This document shows positions 22,705-31,338 of a stretch of 31,338 bases of DNA, in pieces. Numbering within the stretch: the first letter of the stretch is position 1; every line of letters begins with the position of its first letter. Source of the stretch: Aigarchaeota archaeon (GTDB lineage Archaea; Thermoproteota; Nitrososphaeria_A; Caldarchaeales; Wolframiiraptoraceae); NCBI GenBank assembly GCA_025059415.1, contig JANXDQ010000006.1, positions 1 through 31,338 on the forward strand. Direction: 5' to 3'. The notes below the pieces were generated by a model. It did no database searches. It was not told where the DNA came from and saw only the letters and a program-made list of their open reading frames with translations. The translations under genes were made by a program, and so were the position numbers.

Positions 22705-23625
22705 TCATCGCCTCAATGGCACCTCATATGTTAAGAGATCTTCGGCGAGGAAGGTATTTGAGAAGATCGCTCTTGCATCTAGGAGTAGTTTATCCTCCAT
22801 CTCCTCGTATCGGGGACTTATGTGGAAAAGATACAACCTCTTGACGCCTGCCCTGAGGGCTACTTCTGCTGCGCTTCTGGCTGTCGAATGGCCCTCGTTG
22901 AGGGCATCTTCCTCGAATTCGGAGTGGAATGTGGCGTCATGTATTAGGACATCGGCGTCCCTTGAAAACTCGATGATCTTCTCCGAGGGCCTGGTGTCGC
23001 CTGAATATACGATCTTTCTCCCGGATCTTGGGGGCCCCATCACCTCATCGGGTCTGAGAGTCCTCCCACCGAATTCCACCGGCTCACCCCTCTGGAGCTT
23101 ACCCCATAGCGGCCCCTTAGGCAACCCTATTCTCTCCAGGTATTCCACATTCATTTTCCCAGGCCTATCTTTTTCCCTAAGCTTGTAGGCCAGTGCTAAT
23201 ACTGTGTGATCTGCTTTGATGGCCTCGATTACGTATTCCTTGGACTCGTAAACCACCCCCTCGAGGACTTCGTAGACATGTATCTCGTAGCTGAGTTTTC
23301 CAAATCGGATCGATAGGATTGCTTCGAGAAAATTCTTGGTTCCCGGGGGCCCTATAACGGTAAGCGAGTCCTCCCTGTTTAGCATGGAGAGCGTGTAAAT
23401 TAAGCCCGGTAACCCCAGTATGTGGTCTCCATGAAGGTGGGTCAACAGTATAATCATTTCCTTCTTAAACCCGACCCCGGCCCTCATCATCTGCCTCTGG
23501 GTTCCCTCACCGCAGTCAAAGAGTATTATGTGGCCTGAGAACTTGACTGCTATGGATGGAAGTGATCTCCTGACGCTCGGGGTCCCGCCCCCGGTTCCGA
23601 GGAAGATTAATTTCATGCTCGTCAT
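22705..23625 (-). CDS. rnz: Ribonuclease Z (tRNA 3'-end processing endonuclease)
   Basis: Zinc metallo-beta-lactamase-fold nuclease that trims tRNA 3' trailers before CCA addition. 306 residues, the short (ElaC-like) form. Visible motifs: FLGTGGGTPSVRR at the N-terminus, FDCGEG, the metal-binding HLHGDHILGLPG, the GDTRP Asp, HDATF and the last HISPRY. The ATG at 23625 overlaps the stop of the upstream methyltransferase gene (ATGA), so translation is coupled; a second ATG at 23616 is the other possible start. The tRNA-Gly gene in this window lacks an encoded CCA, consistent with this type of processing. Confidence 0.93.
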   Translation of the reverse strand: MTSMKLIFLGTGGGTPSVRRSLPSIAVKFSGHIILFDCGEGTQRQMMRAGVGFKKEMIILLTHLHGDHILGLPGLIYTLSMLNREDSLTVIGPPGTKNFLEAILSIRFGKLSYEIHVYEVLEGVVYESKEYVIEAIKADHTVLALAYKLREKDRPGKMNVEYLERIGLPKGPLWGKLQRGEPVEFGGRTLRPDEVMGPPRSGRKIVYSGDTRPSEKIIEFSRDADVLIHDATFHSEFEEDALNEGHSTARSAAEVALRAGVKRLYLFHISPRYEEMEDKLLLDARAIFSNTFLAEDLLTYEVPLRR

Positions 23626-24674
23626 TTCTTCATCACCACCACCTTTCTAACTAAGCTGCCATGAACCCTCGCCAGATGCGTCCCTAAGAGCTTTAGCCCA
23701 TGATTCATCGTCATCTCCTCGAGCCCCACTTCTACCGGCGAGGCCATTACTACTCTACCCCGATCTTTTAATAATTGAATCGATTCCTCGAAGAATTTGC
23801 TTAGAAGGGATCGGATTGATTGCGACGGTATCGTCGTCGACCTGCCATAAGGCGGATCGGTGACTATCGCGTCAAATACATTATTCCTGAATACCGGGTT
23901 TCGCGCATCTCCAACGATCATGAATTCCCTCCCGGGCAAATATCTCCTAAGATTTCTTAAAGCTCCCTTGGCGATCCATTCCTTTAACTCGACCCCGTAA
24001 GCATCGTAGCCAAGTAGGCCGGCCTCTATCATTATACCCCCAGTACCTGAAAATGGATCTAATATGCTGCCCCCAAGTCTAACCTCCGCGAGGTTCACCA
24101 TGGCCCTTGAAAAATCCGGCTGCATAGCTGACGGCAGCGAGAAGGGTCTTCTACCCGCGGTCCTGTCATTGAAGAAGTTTTTCGGCTTCGAGTGGGCGAG
24201 CACACCGATATACGTTAACTCCGGCTCCGATATGAAGAATATTAGGGAGTCTGGATTCTCCAAGTCAACCCTTAACCCCGGGCTTAAATTAAGGATCTTT
24301 GCTCCAAGCTCTCTCTCGATCGAAGTTTTGTCGATGCCTGCTCCGCCGATCCGCTTTCCCCTAACTGCAAATTTCCCAACCCCCTCAGGGAATATCTCAG
24401 CTATGTCTTCCCTTGTTACCGAGTTCAAAACAATTTCCTTTGATGTCTCCGTGACTGTTATTAACCGGCAACAGAGCTTTGTGTAAGCCGCCCGCTCCAC
24501 CGCGGCTTTCGCGGATCCTGCATACGTGTTTATTACGAGAATCCTCTTAGTAGGGGAAGTCTCAACTAGCTCGTGTCCGGGATCTAGGATGTTTAAGACC
24601 GATTTCAGTTCCGCCATTGGTATAGTCTCGTATTCTCCTGAGATCAGGAAGAAGAACTTTTGTCTCTCCATCAT
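23622..24674 (-). CDS. trmG10: tRNA (guanine10-N2) methyltransferase, THUMP/Trm-G10 family
   Basis: Methylates guanosine 10 of tRNA (N2-methyl or N2,N2-dimethyl). 350 residues: an N-terminal RNA-binding THUMP-like part (about 1-165) and a C-terminal Rossmann methyltransferase with motif I DPFSGTGGIMIEAG and motif IV DPPYG (in VTDPPYGRSTTI). DPPYG is the form expected for N2-guanine methylation. It overlaps the prs gene upstream and the rnz gene downstream by four bases each (ATGA), making a tight prs-trmG10-rnz operon with two tRNA-maturation genes. Confidence 0.9.
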   Translation of the reverse strand: MMERQKFFFLISGEYETIPMAELKSVLNILDPGHELVETSPTKRILVINTYAGSAKAAVERAAYTKLCCRLITVTETSKEIVLNSVTREDIAEIFPEGVGKFAVRGKRIGGAGIDKTSIERELGAKILNLSPGLRVDLENPDSLIFFISEPELTYIGVLAHSKPKNFFNDRTAGRRPFSLPSAMQPDFSRAMVNLAEVRLGGSILDPFSGTGGIMIEAGLLGYDAYGVELKEWIAKGALRNLRRYLPGREFMIVGDARNPVFRNNVFDAIVTDPPYGRSTTIPSQSIRSLLSKFFEESIQLLKDRGRVVMASPVEVGLEEMTMNHGLKLLGTHLARVHGSLVRKVVVMKK

Positions 24675-25546
24675 TTCCCTCGCAGTATTTCCTCGGCCAA
24701 TATCCCTGCTACGGAATACTTGGAGTATTCATTCGGAATCGTGTCCGAGGCTATTATCTCCTCAGCACCAACCTCCATTATTTTTTCAGAGGCTCCTCCC
24801 ACCATGAGGGCGTGAACGCATGCCACATAGACTTTCTCGGCGCCCATCCTTTTGAGCGCCTTAATGACTTCCACCATGGTCCCTCCGGTGCTTATGATGT
24901 CATCCACGACGATCACATCCCTCAATCCCCGAATTCGATCAATCTCGACCACGACTTGCCCCGTGACCTTATCCCTGCTTGACTTCGCTACGATGTATTC
25001 TGTGCCCAATTCGCCTGCAACCGCGCTCGCCATCTCCTCTCCCTTCTTTCCGACGGACACCACTATCGGATTCTGAATATTCAATCTCTTGAGATAGCTC
25101 CCTACCACTTTCTCGGCATGGATGTTTATTAATGGTATCGGGGAGGTCCCGGATATCCACGGGGAATGTACGTTGACTGTGTAGATCTTCTCGTACCCAG
25201 CTGACTTCAGCATCCTGAGAACAGATTTTATGCTTATCACTTCTCCTTCGAAAAAACGTTTATCCTGTCTCGCATACGCCAGGTAGGGAGCGATTAATGA
25301 GACTGAATTGGCCCCGAGGTCGACGGCGTTCTCAGCTATGAAATATGCCTGGACGAGGTGTTTATCCTGAGGTGGGTGAGTGCCCTGGATCACCACGAGA
25401 TCCCGCCCTTTCACGCTCTCGGGAAAACGGATATAGCTCTCGCCATCTGGAAAGAGCTTGTGCTCCAATTTTATCAATTTCAACCGAGCTATCTCCGCAA
25501 TTTTCTCGGCTAAATAGGTGGATGCGGGGCCCGCTACCAATATCAT
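24671..25546 (-). CDS. prs: Ribose-phosphate pyrophosphokinase (PRPP synthetase)
   Basis: Makes PRPP from ribose 5-phosphate and ATP, feeding nucleotide, His and Trp synthesis. 291 residues, the short archaeal form. Motifs: HKLFPDGESYIR near the N-terminus, VVIQGTHPPQD, PYLAYARQDKRF (catalytic/ATP loop) and the PRPP-binding loop VIVVDDIISTGGT, followed by VACVHALMVGGA. It is the first gene of the prs-trmG10-rnz operon. The ATG at 25546 follows a spacer with A/T-rich TATA-like bases and is divergent from the phosphatase gene. Confidence 0.95.
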   Translation of the reverse strand: MILVAGPASTYLAEKIAEIARLKLIKLEHKLFPDGESYIRFPESVKGRDLVVIQGTHPPQDKHLVQAYFIAENAVDLGANSVSLIAPYLAYARQDKRFFEGEVISIKSVLRMLKSAGYEKIYTVNVHSPWISGTSPIPLINIHAEKVVGSYLKRLNIQNPIVVSVGKKGEEMASAVAGELGTEYIVAKSSRDKVTGQVVVEIDRIRGLRDVIVVDDIISTGGTMVEVIKALKRMGAEKVYVACVHALMVGGASEKIMEVGAEEIIASDTIPNEYSKYSVAGILAEEILRGK

Positions 25547-25630
25547 GCCTCTTAGATTCCATTCCAGAATTTTTAGATTTATTTTGATCAGACACTTAAG
25601 TTAAAATATTCCTAGGGTGAGCATAGTTGA

Positions 25631-26128
25631 ATGTCACTTATCGGGGACATTTATCGGTGGATCATGGCCATGTTAAGTGATAAGCCGCTGCACTTTGGTT
25701 GGATAGACGAGCGTGTCGCCGGCTCCGCCCGCCCTATGACCATAAATCAGGTGAAATGGATTAAGGACCAGGGGATTGAGGTGATTGTATCCTTGACGGA
25801 ATCCCCTCTGCCAGGGGAGTGGATTAAGGAAGTGGGGATAGAATACTTTCACGCCCCAATAGAGGATCACTCATGTCCGGATCCTGAAATCCTGAAGCAT
25901 ATAGTGGACAAGATCATTGAGGAGATATCACGTGGGAGAAGGGTCTTGGTGCACTGCGCCGCGGGGCTCGGTAGGACGGGAACCGTTCTCGCCGCCTACC
26001 TCATGGCCCGCAAAAACCTATTACCCGAGGAGGCCATTAAAGCGGTTAGGAAAATGAGGCCGGGGTCGATCGAATCCGGCCAGGAGCGTTCACTTTTCGA
26101 ATTCTATGATTTTTATCGGAGACATTAA
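25631..26128 (+). CDS. Small archaeal dual-specificity / tyrosine phosphatase
   Basis: Cys-based protein phosphatase of 165 residues, about the size of the Sulfolobus PTP. The P-loop HCAAGLGRTGT (about 115-125) gives the catalytic Cys and Arg; the general acid is probably in EDHSCPDPE (about 79-87). The N-terminal WIDERVAGSARP is typical of this archaeal group. It removes phosphate from tyrosine or serine/threonine of unknown targets. ATG at 25631 with GGTGAG 10 bases upstream and a TATA-like TTAAAATAT near 25600. It converges with hel308, overlapping it by four bases. Confidence 0.9.
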   Translation: MSLIGDIYRWIMAMLSDKPLHFGWIDERVAGSARPMTINQVKWIKDQGIEVIVSLTESPLPGEWIKEVGIEYFHAPIEDHSCPDPEILKHIVDKIIEEISRGRRVLVHCAAGLGRTGTVLAAYLMARKNLLPEEAIKAVRKMRPGSIESGQERSLFEFYDFYRRH

Positions 26129-28263
26129 GATTGAAGCTGTTCCTTGATCGACCTCGCTAGTGAGGGGCCTATCCCGGGAACCCTCATTAAATCCTCTGTA
26201 GAGGCCTCCTTCAACTCCTCCAAGTTGGTGAATCCCGCTTGATAGAGCGCTCTGGCCCTAACCCTCCCAATTCCCCGGAGGCTTACAAGCGGCAGCAACT
26301 CCTCTTTGACCCCATGTTTTAATCTTAGGCTGAGTACGTCATATGGTTTGACGAATTCGCGGTAGCCCGCTATCTTCGCTATCTGTGATGCGGCGTAGGC
26401 TATCCAACTCGCATTTTCCCTGAGCATTGCCAGGTCTCCGGGCTGTACACTAAACCTATCATATATCTCGGCCTCGGAGACTTCATTTATCCACGTCTCG
26501 AGGACGAGCGCGATTCTAAAAGCGTCCATGTATTCATCATAGGCCTCTTCTTCTGGATCGGGGGGAGGGATTAGTAGGCCCTCCATTCTGCTCTCTAATT
26601 CCTCCTCGAGGATCTTGTGGGAAAGTTTCTTCATCGGGATCGTCGGGACATCCGGCGTCAAGGCTATGGCGTGGAGTAGGCCGAAGTTGGACGCCTTAGC
26701 GGCTTTTCGGAACATTTCCAAAAGTTTCACTGCGGTCAACGGGTCTATATAGAGCTGTGAAACCCTCCTCCCGAGGGGCGTCGCCCTCACAATTTTTCCA
26801 TCGAGTTCTATGAAGTCTGCAGCCCTCAAGAAGTCGAGCACATCCATTATGAGGCCTTGAATGGCGAAGCTCCCATACATGTGAGCTAGGAATGTGGCGT
26901 CAAAGAATTTCAGGAGCTCTTCGACATCTTCGAGATCTTCTGATGCGATCGCCGCGAGGATATGCGTCCTGAGATGTTTCTCCGATGCGAGCTCTGATTT
27001 AATCCTCTCAGGTTGCCCCAGGATGTATCTCTTGAGGATGTAGTCCCTCTCGAGTTTCCTCCTCGCAATCGTCAGGGCGTATCCCAATTCATCGAATCCA
27101 GGTCTACCCGCCCTCCCACAAAACTGCTTGTACTCGAGAATGGGGATGGAGTGGTAACCGCGTCCAGGCTGATACCTCTTGACCTCGGTTATGAGCACGA
27201 GCCTCGCGGGGAGGTTTACGCCCGCGGCCAAGGTCGGCGTCGCCACAACCGCCTTCAAGATCCTCGATCTAAATGCCTCTTCGATAATCGCCCTATGCGC
27301 GTATGAGAGGCCAGCGTGGTGGAACGAAACTCCAGAGGCGATAAGCCTCGCGAGATTCTCCGAAAAACCACTCCTATCAACATCTATGATTTTCTCCGCG
27401 TAATCTTGTAATAGTTCTCGCTCCTTCGGGCTGAGGACCTCTATTCTCTCGCTGAAAGCCCTTGCCAGCTTGGCCGCGTACTGCTCAGCCTTCCCCCGCG
27501 TTGTCGCGAAGACCAAGACCTGCCCGCCATCGAGGATGGTGTTCAAAACGGTATTAACTAACGCGTTCTCATCCATCTTCTTCAATTCCTTGAGCTCGCC
27601 GTCGGCGAATTCGATCTTCCTCCCCATCAGAACTCCCTCTCTGAGTGGGACGGGCCTCCATTCGGAGACAACCGGCCGAGCTCCGAGCCACTCTGCTAGT
27701 TCTTCAGCGTTGCTGATGGTCGCGCTTAATCCTATCAACTGGATCTCTGAAAGCCTTCTACGCAACTTGGTGATCACTATCTCCAGCGTCGGCCCCCTGT
27801 CGGGATCGCCGAGCAGGTGTAGCTCATCTAAGATCACCATGGAGAGGTCATTCATCCAAGGGGCCCTATGCCTCAATAGGCTATCGGCCTTCTCGTTGGT
27901 CGCGACGATCACGTCGTAGTCCGCTAGCCAAGGATCGGCGGAGTCATAGTCTCCGGTTGAGATCGCGGCCCGGAAACCGGAGTTTCTGCAGAGTATTCTC
28001 CTGCAGTCCTCGATTTTCTCGGATGCGAGGGCCCTGAGCGGGACGAGGTAGAGGACCTTCCCGCCCCTAATCAGGTGTAATGACGCCGCGAAGAGGGCGA
28101 CCAAGGTCTTTCCCGAGGCCGTGGGCGTGGCAAGGATCACGTTTTCACCTTCGAGGATGCCCGACTTAATCGCGCTCACTTGGGGTGGATAGAGCTCGCT
28201 TATCCCAAGATCTTTCACGTTCTCCTTGACGAAGTCCGGGATCGGCAACTCGTCGACGAGCAA
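26125..28263 (-). CDS. hel308: Hel308 (Hjm) superfamily 2 DNA helicase
   Basis: 3'-5' DNA helicase that acts at stalled replication forks. 712 residues. Motifs in order: ATPTASGKT (Walker A, about 44-52), DELHLLG (Walker B), GLSATISN, TPTLAAGVNLPA, and QFCGRAGRPGFDELG (motif VI). The C-terminus has the winged-helix/ratchet region and a helix-hairpin-helix pair (LRGIGRVRARALYQAG and VPGIGPSLARSI). Start is TTG at 28263, with GGGGAG 6 bases upstream. It follows mcm by 17 bases, so it is likely the third gene of a gins23-mcm-hel308 operon. Confidence 0.95.
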   Translation of the reverse strand: MLVDELPIPDFVKENVKDLGISELYPPQVSAIKSGILEGENVILATPTASGKTLVALFAASLHLIRGGKVLYLVPLRALASEKIEDCRRILCRNSGFRAAISTGDYDSADPWLADYDVIVATNEKADSLLRHRAPWMNDLSMVILDELHLLGDPDRGPTLEIVITKLRRRLSEIQLIGLSATISNAEELAEWLGARPVVSEWRPVPLREGVLMGRKIEFADGELKELKKMDENALVNTVLNTILDGGQVLVFATTRGKAEQYAAKLARAFSERIEVLSPKERELLQDYAEKIIDVDRSGFSENLARLIASGVSFHHAGLSYAHRAIIEEAFRSRILKAVVATPTLAAGVNLPARLVLITEVKRYQPGRGYHSIPILEYKQFCGRAGRPGFDELGYALTIARRKLERDYILKRYILGQPERIKSELASEKHLRTHILAAIASEDLEDVEELLKFFDATFLAHMYGSFAIQGLIMDVLDFLRAADFIELDGKIVRATPLGRRVSQLYIDPLTAVKLLEMFRKAAKASNFGLLHAIALTPDVPTIPMKKLSHKILEEELESRMEGLLIPPPDPEEEAYDEYMDAFRIALVLETWINEVSEAEIYDRFSVQPGDLAMLRENASWIAYAASQIAKIAGYREFVKPYDVLSLRLKHGVKEELLPLVSLRGIGRVRARALYQAGFTNLEELKEASTEDLMRVPGIGPSLARSIKEQLQS

Positions 28264-28280
28264 TACGTTCTCCCCAGGGC

Positions 28281-30296
28281 TTAAGTCAGCCTATATACTC
28301 CGGGCTTGGGGCTAAATATCTTGCCGTCGGAGAGGAGCCTGCTCAACAACTTACCTATTTCACCGTCTGTTAAACCCCTCTCCCTCAGGGCTTCCTTAAC
28401 CTCCTCGTCTTCCGCATAGCCCTTCTCCTCCTGCAGCTCCCTGATCGTGTCCAGGAGCATCACGAATTTGTCGCGCATGCTCTTCGGCTTACCCGTCAAG
28501 ATCACGTCTATGTCCAGCTTCCCGGTCTCTATGTCTATCCCCACCTCGGAGAGGCTCCTCTTCATCAATTCTATAACGTCAAGTACATCCTCCTCGCTCA
28601 CGTATTCTCTGAGCGCAGCCCTCGCCCTCGCCTCCGCCAATCTTATGAGGGACTCCAGCTGCCTCGCTGTTATGGTTACGGTTGAAGTTTGTTGGTAGAT
28701 AGACCTCATCTGCAGGTAGAAGTCCTTAATCAGCTTTGTTGCTGAGGGGGTGAGCTCCGGTTGAATCCTCCTAGCATAGGCAATGTATTTCCTAAGGATT
28801 TCAGGCTTGATTGGGGGAGAAGTTATGGCCGCGGTCTTTGATTGGAGCCCAAGGATGTGTTCCGCCAAGCGGTCGTCCTTCTCCTTCTCGGGCACATCCT
28901 TCAAGACGAAGATCAAGTCGAATCTGGAGAGTATCGTGATCGGTAGATCCACGTTATCGGTGAAGCTCCTATATGAGTCGTATCGGCCGAGAACGGGGTT
29001 GGCGGCCGCGAGTATCGACGTCCTGGCATTCAGCGTCGCGACGATCCCGCCCTTCGCTATGCTTATGGTCTGCTGGGCCATCGCCTCGTGTATCGCAACC
29101 CTATCTTCAGGCCTCATCTTATCAATCTCATCTATGCACGCCACGCCCATATCGGCCAAGACGAGCGCCCCGGCTTCAAGCATCATTCCACCAGTCCTAT
29201 CGCGGACAACTGCCGCGGTTAATCCCGCCGCGGTCGAGCCCCTGCCGGATGTATAGATCCCCCTGGGGGCCATCATCGCCACGTATTTAAGGAGCTGGCT
29301 TTTCCCTGTTCCGGGGTCTCCAACTAATAGCACGTGTACGTCTCCCCTAACCTTGGTGCCATCGGGGTATTGTTTTGTCCTTCCCCCGAAGAGGAGGAGC
29401 ATGATCGCCTTCTTGATGTGTTCAAGCCCATGGATGCTTGGAGCAATGGATTCGATGAGTTTTCCGTGGATCTCCGGGTCCCTGGCCATCTTTCTGAAAA
29501 GCGCCTCTTCTTCCGGCGTTATGGTCAAGGTTTCCGGCTCTTTACTCGCCGTCTCTATACTGACGGTCTCCAAGTACATCTTCGAGGTCTTTCTGAGTGT
29601 TTCCGGCTCGCGTTCATGGATCGTCTCGAGGATTCCAGTAACTATTACTCTGTCACCTGGCCTTGCGACATCCACTACGTCGCCCTTTAAGCCTACATCG
29701 ATTATCCGGGGGAGCTGGCCGGGGGGTAGGTCTTCCGGCTTCTCCTGTATCCCGATGAGTTGGAAATCTATGTACTCGCTTTCCTCGGCGAGCAGCTCGA
29801 ATCTCGGCCTCCTACTCATGCACCTAGCGCATCTATCGGGAGGCGTTATCCTCGGCTCTTCTTGTGGAATCCTGTATTTAGCCCCACAATAACCGCACCT
29901 GAAGACGGCGACTTTCAGCATAGGCCTTATCGCGCTGGCCCTCACCATTATCCCATCTATCGCTATGAGTTTCCTGAGGTGTATCGCCCTAATCTCCCTG
30001 ATGGGTATCTTGTATGGTAGATTGAAGACCCTTGCCTTGAAATCGGTTATCGTTGCGGCGTATTCCGGGTCCTCTACTTGGAGCTGCTTGTATGCGGCCT
30101 TATCCAGTGCCGGGAGGTATTTCATCGGTTCCTCGACTATTAGGTGGCTGAGCCTCTCATCGAAGGATATGAGGTCGCTGTGATCCACCATTATAGACTG
30201 CTTTCTCTGCGCGGCTGCGCTGGCTATCAGGGACCGGTATTTTTCCTGCTTGAAGAAATTCGCTAAGGCCTCCTCTATCTCTGGCTCAACGCTCAT
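28281..30296 (-). CDS. mcm: MCM replicative helicase
   Basis: Hexameric replicative DNA helicase. 671 residues: N-terminal domain with a zinc ribbon (FRCGYCGAKYR and, later, CARCMSR), central AAA+ domain with Walker A GDPGTGKSQLL, Walker B CIDEID, sensor AANPVLGRYD and the arginine finger in SRFDLIF, and a C-terminal winged helix (about 590-671). The size and order are standard, with no intein seen. The start codon overlaps the last bases of the GINS gene by 11 bases, indicating coupled expression of helicase and its cofactor. Confidence 0.97.
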   Translation of the reverse strand: MSVEPEIEEALANFFKQEKYRSLIASAAAQRKQSIMVDHSDLISFDERLSHLIVEEPMKYLPALDKAAYKQLQVEDPEYAATITDFKARVFNLPYKIPIREIRAIHLRKLIAIDGIMVRASAIRPMLKVAVFRCGYCGAKYRIPQEEPRITPPDRCARCMSRRPRFELLAEESEYIDFQLIGIQEKPEDLPPGQLPRIIDVGLKGDVVDVARPGDRVIVTGILETIHEREPETLRKTSKMYLETVSIETASKEPETLTITPEEEALFRKMARDPEIHGKLIESIAPSIHGLEHIKKAIMLLLFGGRTKQYPDGTKVRGDVHVLLVGDPGTGKSQLLKYVAMMAPRGIYTSGRGSTAAGLTAAVVRDRTGGMMLEAGALVLADMGVACIDEIDKMRPEDRVAIHEAMAQQTISIAKGGIVATLNARTSILAAANPVLGRYDSYRSFTDNVDLPITILSRFDLIFVLKDVPEKEKDDRLAEHILGLQSKTAAITSPPIKPEILRKYIAYARRIQPELTPSATKLIKDFYLQMRSIYQQTSTVTITARQLESLIRLAEARARAALREYVSEEDVLDVIELMKRSLSEVGIDIETGKLDIDVILTGKPKSMRDKFVMLLDTIRELQEEKGYAEDEEVKEALRERGLTDGEIGKLLSRLLSDGKIFSPKPGVYRLT

Positions 30297-30819
30297 CTCT
30301 TCTCCCTCCCTCTATGAACTCATACCAGGCGTTTACGACGCCGACCAGGCAGTCGTAGAGGATTTTTTCCTCGGCCGTGAGGTTCTCGACCATGGATCTT
30401 GGGACACGTTTCGCGGCGAAGCTCATTATCTTGCTGAGCCTAAGGGAGTAAATGTCCTTGAGGTGGGGAATTATTTCGTGATCTCCACTCACCGCCTCCC
30501 TAGTCTTGAGGTAGAAATATTCGGGAAGCGGCTGGAGCTCAGCCTGGATACTCTTCTCCCTCCACCGTAGCTGTAAGATCAACTTTAGATCCATCGCCCC
30601 GCTGACCGGTTTGGCGAGCTCTCTTTCAACGAGTTTCTCCGATATCCATCTTTGGACCCTGATATTCGCGCCGGCCCTAATATTTTCAAATACGCCGCTT
30701 GGTAGGCTGAGCTTCGGTAGATCCTTAACCATCGTCACCTCATCGAGCGAATTCAGGAACCCAACTTCAACACGTCTAAGGGCCTGCCTGAACTCCTCAA
30801 CCACAGTCTGAACACTCAT
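30286..30819 (-). CDS. gins23: GINS complex subunit, GINS23 type
   Basis: Subunit of the archaeal GINS complex, which joins MCM and GAN/Cdc45 in the replicative helicase. 177 residues. The small beta-type (B) domain comes first (IRAGANIRVQRWISEKLVER, about 47-66) and the helical (A) domain follows, the order of the Psf2/Psf3-like GINS23 rather than GINS51. Position just upstream of mcm, as in Sulfolobus, supports this. The opening VEEFRQALRR and the C-terminal helix FIEGGRRDER are charged. ATG at 30819 with a TATA-like GGATAAATT about 25-35 bases upstream. The GINS51 partner is not in the window. Confidence 0.85.
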   Translation of the reverse strand: MSVQTVVEEFRQALRRVEVGFLNSLDEVTMVKDLPKLSLPSGVFENIRAGANIRVQRWISEKLVERELAKPVSGAMDLKLILQLRWREKSIQAELQPLPEYFYLKTREAVSGDHEIIPHLKDIYSLRLSKIMSFAAKRVPRSMVENLTAEEKILYDCLVGVVNAWYEFIEGGRRDER

Positions 30820-30955
30820 CCCGGAAAAGGTTAGGCAATCCCCAATTTATCCTAAGAGGACCTAATCGAAAGTGAAGGAATCCCCCCAAAATCCCCCAGC
30901 CAATACCCAGACAATCCCTAAAAACAAAAATACCGCCGGGAAAAACCTTTCAACA

Positions 30956-31031
<76 letters not shown>

Positions 31032-31218
31032 TCTCTAACGATTTCTGGGAAAACACGGGAGGGAGATTACTTGGTTTACTTACGTTATTGTTTGAAGAGC
31101 TTAATTGTCATTTTTTAATTTACTCTAATCCTTAGATTAACCACTTAGCATAGAGGAGAGAACTACATTCGAGTTGACGCTCGTTATCAACACTTAAAGA
31201 GGCCGTTCGACTGGTTTG

Positions 31219-31338
31219 CTAAAATTTTAGGAATTCCAATATAATGCTGTTGACCGTGTCTGGGTTCTCTTCGTGAACAACATGACCTGAGTCTGGGTCA
31301 ATGAAAATCCTCGCCCCCATCAATTCAGCAGTCTTCAC
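31219..31338 (-). CDS. Alpha/beta-fold hydrolase (C-terminal end only)
   Basis: The last 39 codons of a gene that begins beyond the right edge. The visible end reads GARIFIDPDSGHVVHEENPD and then closes in a short amphipathic helix with a TAG at 31219. The SGH-hydrophobic-hydrophobic-H-EEP pattern is that of the final strand and catalytic-His loop of alpha/beta hydrolases (esterases, haloperoxidase-like). The substrate is unknown. The 31030-31218 spacer to the tRNA shows nothing but A/T-rich bases and a T-run at 31111-31116. Confidence 0.7.
   Translation of the reverse strand: MKTAELMGARIFIDPDSGHVVHEENPDTVNSIILEFLKF

Noticed and set aside
27013..27919. Several open plus-strand frames antisense to hel308
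   Set aside because: They are typical frame shadows of a long coding gene and have no family features.

Overview
The window reads as a chromosomal segment of a thermophilic archaeon of the Thermoproteota (TACK) side. The evidence is a GINS23-MCM-Hel308 replication/repair operon, an archaeal-type valyl-tRNA synthetase, an UPF0201 protein, an archaeal Ogg-type glycosylase, an archaeal tRNA methyltransferase and RNase Z, and an Aeropyrum-like O-phosphoserine sulfhydrylase. TTG and GTG starts are frequent, and many TATA-like boxes lie 20-30 bases before the start codon. I cannot name the lineage from sequence alone. I saw no insertion sequence, transposase, integrase or CRISPR array.

Layout. 1-2595: branched-chain amino acid type ABC transporter (cut-off solute-binding protein, divergent from two permeases; no ATPase genes in view). 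2626-4098: KaiC-like protein with a dead second ATPase domain. 4223-7784: an MTA/SAH deaminase, a tiny C2H2-like protein, two DNA base-damage enzymes (8-oxoguanine glycosylase and O6-alkylguanine transferase, convergent), and a nucleoside phosphorylase with an unusual Asp-to-Asn change. 7793-11064: valS, divergent from an EamA transporter. 11068-13625: an operon of a Nudix hydrolase, a six-repeat surface protein and an eight-cysteine small protein. 13626-14017: a gene-free stretch with interleaved inverted repeats. 14018-16042: a methyltransferase/ATP-grasp ligase fusion.

16039-21007 is the most distinctive part: six genes on the minus strand for making cysteine and moving its sulfur. In transcription order they are a SufS-type desulfurase, O-phosphoserine sulfhydrylase with an N-terminal domain resembling the ParB/SerK serine-kinase fold but without its key motif, TusA, a cysteine-containing HTH regulator with its own promoter and palindrome, an IscS-type desulfurase, and IscU. 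The inferred flow is O-phosphoserine plus sulfide to cysteine, then cysteine to enzyme-bound persulfide, then to TusA (tRNA thiolation or other acceptors) and IscU (Fe-S clusters).

21249-25546: an SDR oxidoreductase, a doubtful small ORF, UPF0201, and a coupled prs-trmG10-rnz operon. 25631-30819: a small protein phosphatase, then gins23-mcm-hel308. 30956-31029 is tRNA-Gly(TCC), and the last 120 bases hold the C-terminal end of an alpha/beta hydrolase.

Two functional links are inferred. First, the MTA/SAH deaminase together with the Asp-to-Asn phosphorylase suggests salvage of SAM by-products through 6-oxopurine nucleosides (a methylthioinosine-type route). Second, the sulfur cluster looks like one regulated unit.
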